Below are positions 58,401 to 64,000 of a stretch of 64,000 nucleotides of DNA, in pieces. This DNA comes from Lunatimonas salinarum (GTDB lineage Bacteria > Bacteroidota > Bacteroidia > Cytophagales > Cyclobacteriaceae), in NCBI RefSeq assembly GCF_017811155.1, contig NZ_JACVCV010000002.1, positions 248,001-312,000 of the forward strand. The letters run 5' to 3'. The notes beneath the pieces are model-generated. The model saw only the letters and a list, made by a program, of their open reading frames with translations, had not been told where the DNA came from and ran no database searches. Positions within the stretch are counted from its first letter, which is position 1, and the number at the start of each line of letters is the position of its first letter. The position numbers and the translations under genes were made by a program.

Positions 58401-58947
58401 ACGCATCGGTAACGACAACATGGGAGACAACCAAGTAGGCGATTACCCCAGACCCTTCTGGTTCCGTGGTAGGCTGAATCCAAGAGCTTCGGTACTGAAA
58501 CTCATACAGCCTAATGCCGATGCGGTAAGCGCGGTAGGTGCAACTGCCGAGCAGGATTCACCCCCCTCAGGTACCGTCACCGTGAAGTTAGGAGTGATAC
58601 AGCATGAAATGAAATACAACAAGCCTTCCTTTACCGTAAAGGCAAATGCGCAGGTTACCATTGATTTTGAAAACAACGATTTCATGCAGCACAACTTGGT
58701 CATCGCCAAGCCCGGCACCCTGGAAACGGTCGGGAAGGCCGCTGACGAACTGGCCAGAGACCCCAAAGGAGCCGACATGAACTATGTACCCAAGATCCCC
58801 GAAGTAATAGCCTCCACCCGATTGGTGGATCCGGAAACCAGCGAATCGTTGGTATTCAGGGCCCCTTCAGAACCCGGAGAGTATATATACATATGCACCG
58901 TGCCCGGTCACTGGCGAATCATGAACGGTATCATGATCGTCGAGTAG
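55453..58947 (+). CDS. lipoprotein fusion: ThuA, sorbosone-dehydrogenase-like propeller, HEAT, LamG-like, cupredoxin
   Basis: A 1164-residue lipoprotein (lipobox LLLAC, Cys17). Residues about 35-235 are a ThuA-like trehalose-utilisation domain (MLFLGHDSQHHH, GGRALIPLHSAS, VFYTAYGHDERTW). About 275-640 form a PQQ/sorbosone-dehydrogenase-type propeller with two calcium-like loops DTNGDGKADKI and DTNGDGKADLR. Helical HEAT-like repeats follow to about 860, then a jelly-roll with GYSLYIQNN and INDSEVASG. The C-terminus is a blue-copper domain with azurin-spaced ligands: His1080, Cys1148, His1153 and Met1157 (CTVPGHWRIM). No CxxCH heme motif is present, unlike many relatives that carry cytochrome c here. 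The likely role is periplasmic sugar oxidation with electrons passed to copper. A hairpin follows, then the isomerase gene. Confidence 0.85.
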   Translation: MRQIGLLLFSCLLLLACGESTIKDRRSDGPRRAEMLFLGHDSQHHHSEKLMPMLANPLFRKGINLTYTSDPDDLNAEYLSYFDGVMIYANHDEISPAQEKALRDFVEGGRALIPLHSASFCFRNSDWFVKAVGGQFKSHGVGDFTVDILDANHPVMNGVSEFETWDETYVHSQLNPDMTVLMERVEGDHREPWTWVREQGKGRVFYTAYGHDERTWSKPEFHQLVANGIMWAVGEKIAQQVADYQIPTPVFTDADIPNYERRDPPPQYQHPLSAEESMKLVQVPVGFELQLFASEPDIVNPMAMTWDDKGRLYVIETEDYPNEVRSEGGNDRIKIFEDTNGDGKADKITVFAENLNIPTSMVYVNGGLLVSMAPDFVFFKDTNGDGKADLRETVITGWGKSDTHAGPSNLMYGFDNKVWGVLGYSGFNGTIDGKPFNFGQGVYRFNPDGTDFEFLGTTSNNTWGLGFSEEFNVFISTANGQHSAYLAMPSRFVRRPVRGGSVNAVHGIDTHYDMPHLTPFLRQVDWHGSYTAAAGHHLYTARQFPKSYWNRVAFVAEPTGRVLHNAILEVDGSGFRERNGFNILASSDEWFSPVHAEVGPDGALWIADWYNFIIQHNPTPKGFENGPGNAYINPLRDTQHGRIYRLVYKGAPEGKLLNIDPSSNKDLIAGIKSDNMFWRRTAQRLIVETQNKSIVNDLLKIIDNNTVDEIGLNSPAVHALWALHGLGELGGSNDAANRIVVKALKHPAAGVRKNALMVLPRNEATAQAILDANLTNDSDLNVRKTAFLALADMPNSATVGKAILDASLIEDNNADNYLPQAIFAAALSHPSSFDAQVSQIGAINKPDSLLTLTERVAKSLVEEQYNLDRRSGIPFPPSVERKEIHIQATISKSDDPLEGVIIAQGNNQNGYSLYIQNNVIHWLVKQDGRTFKLNTRGSLPAEQFTVQANLLEGGQMKLLINDSEVASGKANGLFTAALSPERVRIGNDNMGDNQVGDYPRPFWFRGRLNPRASVLKLIQPNADAVSAVGATAEQDSPPSGTVTVKLGVIQHEMKYNKPSFTVKANAQVTIDFENNDFMQHNLVIAKPGTLETVGKAADELARDPKGADMNYVPKIPEVIASTRLVDPETSESLVFRAPSEPGEYIYICTVPGHWRIMNGIMIVE

Positions 58948-58969
58948 TCCAATTCATCTTTTGCCTAAC

Positions 58970-59003
58970 AGCACGTCCGGAACACAATCATACCGGACGT
59001 GCT
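58970..59003 (+). other. perfect intercistronic stem-loop
   Basis: AGCACGTCCGG (58970-58980) pairs with CCGGACGTGCT (58993-59003) around a 12-nt loop. There is no T tract. It lies 22 bp after the fusion gene and 13 bp before the isomerase start, so it may reduce read-through or protect the upstream mRNA. It argues against the GTG at 58999 as a start. Confidence 0.55.
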
Positions 59004-59016
59004 TAACCCACAAGAC

Positions 59017-59874
59017 ATGAGTTTAAATGTAACCTTTGCCACGACCACGTGGCTATGGACCTCCCCGTTTACCACCGAAACCACCTCGCTCTTTTCCAAA
59101 ATCAAGGAAATGGGCTTTGACGCAGTCGAAATTCCCGTAGAGGATCCGGACCTGATAGACGCCCGAAAAGTGAAGCAAGCCTTGGAGAAACAGGGCCTCA
59201 AGCCGGTTATCTGCGGCGCCTTTGGCCCCAGCAGAGACCTCACACACGAAGATCCCGCTTACCATAAAACCAGCCTGGACTATATCCGGCGCTGCTTTCA
59301 GATCAGTGCCGAAGTGGGGGCCCGCTTTGTGGCAGGCCCCATGTATTCAGCCGTAGGCAAAGCGAGGCTGTTGCCTCCGGAAAAGAAAAAAATCGAATGG
59401 GACCTCGCCGTAAACAACCTCCACAAAGTATGCGTAATGGCTGCCGAATACGGCCAGGAAATTGCCCTAGAGCCGTTAAACCGCTTTGAAACTGACCTGA
59501 TCAACAATGCAGAGGACTTGATGCAATTGATCGGTGACATCAACCACCCAGCCGCCAAGGTACTGTTGGATGGCTTTCACATGAATATCGAAGAGCGGAA
59601 CATCGTGGATGCAATCACCCGGGTAGGCGATAAGCTGATACACGTGCAAGTGTCTGAAAATTACCGAGGCACGCCAGGTACCGGTCAGACGCGTTGGGAG
59701 GACTACCGCAAAGGACTTGAAATCGTAGGCTATCAGGGCGTGGTGTCTATCGAAAGCTTCACTCCGGAGATCAAGGAGCTGGCTGGCGCCGTGTGCATTT
59801 GGAGGCCTTTGGCCGAATCCCAAGACGCCTTTGCTTCCGAAGGCCTAAAATTCCTGAAGTCGTGGGCTTCTTAA
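59017..59874 (+). CDS. TIM-barrel sugar isomerase/epimerase
   Basis: A 285-residue protein of the AP-endonuclease-2-like sugar isomerase/epimerase family. ATG at 59017 (MSLNVTFATTTWLW) is chosen because an in-frame GTG at 58999 is inside a hairpin. Metal-binding residues are in EIALEPLNRFETDLINN (Glu), AKVLLDGFHMNIEE (Asp-His), LIHVQVSENYRGTPGTG (His) and GVVSIESFTPE (Glu), the set used by D-psicose/tagatose 3-epimerases. A ketose 3-epimerase or related reaction is inferred. It is the middle gene of the cluster. Confidence 0.88.
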   Translation: MSLNVTFATTTWLWTSPFTTETTSLFSKIKEMGFDAVEIPVEDPDLIDARKVKQALEKQGLKPVICGAFGPSRDLTHEDPAYHKTSLDYIRRCFQISAEVGARFVAGPMYSAVGKARLLPPEKKKIEWDLAVNNLHKVCVMAAEYGQEIALEPLNRFETDLINNAEDLMQLIGDINHPAAKVLLDGFHMNIEERNIVDAITRVGDKLIHVQVSENYRGTPGTGQTRWEDYRKGLEIVGYQGVVSIESFTPEIKELAGAVCIWRPLAESQDAFASEGLKFLKSWAS

Positions 59875-59910
59875 GTAAATTCATCAACCCATCATAAAAC
59901 CATTTTTAAC

Positions 59911-61026
59911 ATGAGTGATAAAAAAATAAACATTGCCATTATCGGATTGGGATTTGGGGCCGAGTTTATCCCCATATACCAGAAGCACCCCTTGGCCAAC
60001 ATGTATGCCATCTGCCAACGAAACGAAGAAAAACTCCACGAAATCGGCGACGCCTTCGGTGTAGAAAAGCGGTATACCGACTACGATGAACTACTAAAGG
60101 ATCCCAACATCGACGCCGTACACATCAACACACCCATACAGGCACATGCAGAACAATCGCTCAAGGCGCTGCGGGCGGGAAAACACGTGGCATGTACAGT
60201 CCCCATGGCCACCACTGTAGAGGAATGCCGTCAGATCGTAGCGGAAACGGAACGGACCGGTCTTACTTACATGATGATGGAAACGGTGATTTACAGCCGG
60301 GAATTTCTATTTGTGAAGGAAATGATGGAGAAAGGCGAGCTGGGAAAAATCCAGTTCCTGCGGGCCAGCCACCAACAGGAAATGGCCGGATGGCCGGGTT
60401 ACTGGGAGGGGCTGCCTCCAATGCACTACGCCACCCATTGTGTAGGGCCGGTATTGGCGCTGCCAAGGGCTCAGGCTGAATACGTGTCTTGTTTCGGTTC
60501 CGGCCGCATCGATGAAAACCTGATTGAAAAATACGGATCGCCCTTTGCCATCGAAACCTGCCACATCAAGTTGAAAGATTCCGACCTCTCCGCCGAAGTC
60601 ACCCGTTCTCTCTTCAACACCGCCCGGCAGTACCGGGAAAGCTTCGACGTATATGGTTCGAAAAAATCCTTTGAGTGGACACTGATCGAACACGAGGACA
60701 GTGTAATCCACACCGGTGAAGAGCCCTCCCGGGTAAAAATACCGGACTACGCACACCTACTACCCAAAGAAATCGCGTCCTTTACCACTGCAGGGGTATA
60801 CGACTCCGATGATAATCAGCACCTTTCCTTTATCCAAGGTGCCGGACATGGGGGATCTCACCCGCACTTGGTACACGAGTTTTTGACCGCACTGCACGAG
60901 GGTCGTGCCCCCTATCCGGATGCCCGCCAGTCTGCCAACATCACCTGTGTGGGTATTTTGGCCCATGAGTCTGCGATGAAGGGTGGAGAGATCATCCCCT
61001 TACCTGAATTTACGCTGACAAAATAA
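59911..61026 (+). CDS. Gfo/Idh/MocA-like oxidoreductase with altered EKP motif
   Basis: A 371-residue protein with an N-terminal NAD(P)-binding fold (IAIIGLGFGAEF, residues 8-19) and the usual IDAVHINTPIQAHAEQSLKALRAGKHV. The catalytic EKP motif is replaced by Thr-Val-Pro (CTVPMA, 95-100), so the active-site lysine is absent at position 97. The C-terminal domain has HYATHCVGPVLAL and AEVTRSLFNTARQY. It may work on a different substrate or use another base. It lies 36 bp after the isomerase gene and ends at a strong terminator. Confidence 0.85.
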   Translation: MSDKKINIAIIGLGFGAEFIPIYQKHPLANMYAICQRNEEKLHEIGDAFGVEKRYTDYDELLKDPNIDAVHINTPIQAHAEQSLKALRAGKHVACTVPMATTVEECRQIVAETERTGLTYMMMETVIYSREFLFVKEMMEKGELGKIQFLRASHQQEMAGWPGYWEGLPPMHYATHCVGPVLALPRAQAEYVSCFGSGRIDENLIEKYGSPFAIETCHIKLKDSDLSAEVTRSLFNTARQYRESFDVYGSKKSFEWTLIEHEDSVIHTGEEPSRVKIPDYAHLLPKEIASFTTAGVYDSDDNQHLSFIQGAGHGGSHPHLVHEFLTALHEGRAPYPDARQSANITCVGILAHESAMKGGEIIPLPEFTLTK

Positions 61027-61060
61027 AACGAAGTACCACCTCTCAGACCTATTGAATCCG

Positions 61061-61095
61061 GGGATAAAGGCCTATGCCTTTATCCCTTTTTTTTT
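61061..61095 (+). terminator. rho-independent terminator of the sugar-oxidation cluster
   Basis: GGGATAAAGGC (61061-61071) pairs with GCCTTTATCCC (61076-61086) around a 4-nt loop and is followed by nine T. It lies 35 bp after the last gene. Confidence 0.92.
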
Positions 61096-61152
61096 GAGGG
61101 GGGAGGGAAGGAATATCAGTCCCCTAGGTGCAGGGCCAACGAAAAGAAGAAA

Positions 61153-61410
61153 TCAGAAACTGTCGGAGACCTTTCCCTTCCAGTGGTGAATAAACGATGT
61201 TGCCTTGCCCCGGTACTCCTCCATCAGATTTATCCAGCGCTCCCGTTCCAACGGTGCCTCCTCCACATTCAAGTCGCTAAGCGCCATGGGATTTTCGATC
61301 TGAAAATAGTCCCTAGGCTGCCGCCATTCCGACAGGTCCACCCTTTCGCAGCTAAAAACAATCAGCAGGACAAAAAAAATATCTGGAAGAAACAAGAAAA
61401 GCCTTTTCAT
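61153..61410 (-). CDS. small lipoprotein, unknown function
   Basis: An 85-residue protein. The start ATG at 61410 (MKRLFLFLPDIFFVLLIVFSC) gives a signal with a lipobox IVFSC; ATG at 61419 is an alternative. The mature part is short, acidic then basic, and ends in HHWKGKVSDSF. I do not recognise the family. A full Bacteroidota-type promoter upstream supports that it is real. Confidence 0.6.
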   Translation of the reverse strand: MKRLFLFLPDIFFVLLIVFSCERVDLSEWRQPRDYFQIENPMALSDLNVEEAPLERERWINLMEEYRGKATSFIHHWKGKVSDSF

Positions 61411-61441
61411 AGTCAACACATCATTGGACCAGTTTTAAATT

Positions 61442-61473
61442 CAAATCTACAACCAATACGAATAACCTGCCAA
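61442..61473 (-). promoter_or_regulatory. Bacteroidota-type promoter for the small lipoprotein gene
   Basis: On the minus strand TTG (61473-61471) is followed after 21 bp by TAGATTTG (61449-61442), an exact TAnnTTTG match. The start codon is 32 bp further on. Confidence 0.65.
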
Positions 61474-61985
61474 TTTTGTCCTAAAAAACCTCCACTTTTT
61501 TTTAATTCATTTGCAAATACCAAAAAAAAGCAGGAATGGAATAAGTTAAAGAATAAAAAAATATTTTATATTTATTAAACTATGTGAAATTAAATTTTAC
61601 AGTAGCCCCTATACGTAACACTTTATACGCCAACTAAGGCGAAGCGTCAAATCGGAAGTAGAGCGGGCAGCCCCTTCGTGCGAAAAGTGGCATCCCTAGG
61701 AAGCAGTCCCTTTCAGAACTTGAAACATCTCTTCGTCGACCGGCTGTGATTACTGGATCAGATCCGTTTTCTGACCGGTTATAGGAGTACGATCTTTTGA
61801 GGATATAAATCGGCCACTTGATCCACTATACCTTCTATCTGGCTTGGCCTTTTCATACTTTTAAAACCAAGCGGCTTGGCACCTATAATCCGTACATCCG
61901 TATTCTTTCCGGCCGGCTAAGCCGCTATGGACAGGTAAAGCGTTAAAGAGAAAGCATAGACCAGGCATTAGAGGATCTATTTCCT
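61474..61985. other. 512-bp gene-poor stretch left of the CRISPR array
   Basis: No cas gene and no clear CRISPR leader. 61500-61605 is AT-rich. From 61620 on the composition is more balanced, with AGCGGCTT (61870-61877) and its complement AAGCCGCT (61919-61926), and a 25-codon minus-strand frame described separately. The sequence directly beside the first repeat is not AT-rich, which argues that the leader is at the other end. Confidence 0.55.
61779..61856 (-). pseudogene. possible relic of a nucleotidyltransferase (MNT) N-terminus
   Basis: A 25-codon frame starting with MKRPSQIEGIVDQVADL and ending YPQKIVLL then a stop. It resembles the start of small MNT-type nucleotidyltransferases, where the pattern I-x-x-I-V-x-x-(6-9)-P-x-K-I-x-L-F-G-S leads into the catalytic GS motif. 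The stop comes exactly where GS should follow. It is short, so chance similarity is possible. Confidence 0.25.
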
Positions 61986-64000
61986 ATTTCAATTCCAATA
62001 TGGTGCGATTAAGGGTGCCAAGAAACCGGCTTTTCGTCGTTGTCCCTTATTATTTCAATTCCAATATGGTGCGATTAAGGGTTGGATGACCTTAACCAAG
62101 CTGTCAAGGTTGACACCATTTCAATTCCAATATGGTGCGATTAAGGGGCTATTTCCTTTTTTTGGCGAACACACGCAACTTTGATTTCAATTCCAATATG
62201 GTGCGATTAAGGGTTTTCGGTTGTGATGTATATTACTTTTGAATCTCCATATTTCAATTCCAATATGGTGCGATTAAGGGTGACCTCTGCGAGTAGCAGG
62301 GGTGCGGCCTCTGCCGATTTCAATTCCAATATGGTGCGATTAAGGGTAGAGCAAGGGCAATACGGAACCATGCAGCTGCCTTATTTCAATTCCAATATGG
62401 TGCGATTAAGGGCCTTGGGCCTTTTCCTATGCTCATCCTGCCCATGCATTTCAATTCCAATATGGTGCGATTAAGGGTAGATAAATTCCCAAAAGCTAGG
62501 ATAGCTTTTAAGTTATTTCAATTCCAATATGGTGCGATTAAGGGAAAACCTATTATTTTACCAAAAACTCTAGGTTCGTTATTTCAATTCCAATATGGTG
62601 CGATTAAGGGTGTGATAGGCTTCTGCTGATGATCCAAAACTTTGAAATTTCAATTCCAATATGGTGCGATTAAGGGAACAGGGGATTGGTTTTCGAAGAG
62701 GTGCAGGCTGACTATTTCAATTCCAATATGGTGCGATTAAGGGTTACCAACGGATTGTTCATTGGGGTTTCTGTTGATATTTCAATTCCAATATGGTGCG
62801 ATTAAGGGATGAGGAGTTTTGTCAATTTCAACTAGAGAACCTAATTTCAATTCCAATATGGTGCGATTAAGGGTGATGGAATCCATGAAGACGTCAATGG
62901 CTATACCTATTTCAATTCCAATATGGTGCGATTAAGGGAAATCGGGGGACAGTTATTTGCAGGATTTCAGAGGTATTTCAATTCCAATATGGTGCGATTA
63001 AGGGATTGATCGTGGGTGCTGGGGAAAAGTCCGTTCAAACATTTCAATTCCAATATGGTGCGATTAAGGGATCCAGGCAGGAATCCCACCCAGAAATCTG
63101 TGAATTATTTCAATTCCAATATGGTGCGATTAAGGGTCGCCACGGAAAACCAGTTGTTTACCGGCGATAATTATTTCAATTCCAATATGGTGCGATTAAG
63201 GGGGATGGTGACGATCTTGGGAATCTCGCGGATGATGGATTTCAATTCCAATATGGTGCGATTAAGGGCTCCAATTTTGAAAACTACCCCACCGACTTGC
63301 GATATTTCAATTCCAATATGGTGCGATTAAGGGCCAACAACTTGAAAACGATTCTTTTGGAACAGCGTTATTTCAATTCCAATATGGTGCGATTAAGGGA
63401 AATACCTGATAATCGAAGCGTAAATGCGGTCTCTCATTTCAATTCCAATATGGTGCGATTAAGGGCTATCCAAAATATTCTACCAAGTACGCTCACGAAC
63501 ATTTCAATTCCAATATGGTGCGATTAAGGGGACGAAGGATCGAACTGGCATTGTCTTCGTTTTCTAGATTTCAATTCCAATATGGTGCGATTAAGGGTAC
63601 TAAAGCTAAAATGACCTCCTTTGGTCTTAATATTTCAATTCCAATATGGTGCGATTAAGGGCCCCAAGGGTTATGGATATATATGTTTCCGATTCATATT
63701 TCAATTCCAATATGGTGCGATTAAGGGATACAGTGTTGCGGATATAAAGTCATATGTTAACGTATTTCAATTCCAATATGGTGCGATTAAGGGTATGATT
63801 ACAGCAGCATTAGTAACAGGATTAGTATTATTTCAATTCCAATATGGTGCGATTAAGGGGCGAGGTATGGGTTTTCTACCCGATCAAGTGCCCATATTTC
63901 AATTCCAATATGGTGCGATTAAGGGCCTTTCAGGAGCTATCCGTGCATCGAGAATGCGCTATTTCAATTCCAATATGGTGCGATTAAGGGCACTGGGAGA
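61986..64000 (-). CRISPR. CRISPR array, 31 repeats, continues past the right edge
   Basis: Thirty-one copies of a 30-bp repeat (plus strand begins ATTTCAATTCC, ends GTGCGATTAAGGG) start at 61986, 62052, 62118, 62184, 62251, 62317, 62383, 62448, 62515, 62581 and so on to 63961. All copies look identical. The 30 complete spacers are 34-37 bp, mostly 36; a further spacer is cut at 64000. On the minus strand the repeat ends in ATTGAAAT, the typical eight-base 5' handle left by Cas6 in type I-B and type III systems, so transcription is probably leftward and the leader lies right of the window. No cas gene is in the window, so the subtype is not decided. Confidence 0.97.

Noticed and set aside
61620-61985. 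A CRISPR leader on the left side of the array.
   Set aside because: The last 130 bp before the first repeat are not AT-rich and the repeat orientation points to a leader on the right.
62223-63527. Several open frames of 66-104 codons containing repeated NSNMVRLR.
   Set aside because: They are translations of the CRISPR repeat and spacers, not genes.

Overview
The window looks like chromosomal DNA from a member of the Bacteroidota, most likely a Cytophagales bacterium of the Cyclobacteriaceae type. Evidence is the Bacteroidota-style LepB, YidC and DUF5683 proteins, a SusD relic, several lipoproteins and sulfatases, the gene order parA-parB-DUF5683-dapB-lepB, and promoter-like sites matching the Bacteroidota pattern TTG-N(17-23)-TAnnTTTG rather than E. 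coli sigma-70 sites. This placement is inference; no rRNA or tRNA gene is present to test it.

Layout. 1-14.4 kb is a mostly minus-strand core block: a cut-off Wzi-like outer-membrane barrel, a methyltransferase coupled to apaG, ung on the plus strand, then a six-gene unit read leftwards (UPF0173 hydrolase, parA, parB, DUF5683, dapB, lepB) that ends in a clear terminator, followed by pyrG-yidC, a glycosyltransferase and a DUF389 membrane protein. 14.5-21.2 kb holds a type II sulfide:quinone reductase, ATP-dependent PEP carboxykinase, an aldo/keto reductase and two histidine kinases without a response regulator. 21.3-29.6 kb is accessory: a secreted propeller/helical-barrel protein, a class V aminotransferase-fold protein, and two divergent sulfatases. 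30-36.7 kb carries a zinc-less class III sirtuin, membrane and secreted unknowns, a DUF2867 reductase next to an amine-oxidase-like flavoprotein, and a DEAD-box helicase. 37.2-48.3 kb carries a circularly permuted D-amino-acid-oxidase-like flavoprotein, a large zinc protease, ferritin, a 6-bladed propeller lipoprotein, rsmE, and a CocE hydrolase followed by a penicillin-acylase-type Ntn hydrolase. 48.4-50.3 kb is a decayed stretch with an internally deleted susD minigene. 50.3-61 kb carries ROK and CvfB-type genes, an alanine/glycine symporter, and an AraC regulator divergent from a three-gene sugar-oxidation cluster (ThuA/dehydrogenase/HEAT/cupredoxin fusion, TIM-barrel isomerase, Gfo/Idh/MocA-like protein).

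From 61,986 to the right edge is a CRISPR array with 31 apparently identical 30-bp repeats and 34-37-bp spacers; it runs off the window. No cas gene lies in the window. The repeat sequence implies transcription on the minus strand, so the leader and probably the cas genes should be to the right, outside the window.

The most interesting items are the copper-protein dehydrogenase fusion with its partner whose EKP lysine is replaced, the permuted D-amino-acid oxidase, the susD minigene joining the N- and C-terminal ends of a SusD, and the CRISPR array without visible cas genes. I found no clear complete undescribed defence or mobile system inside the window itself.
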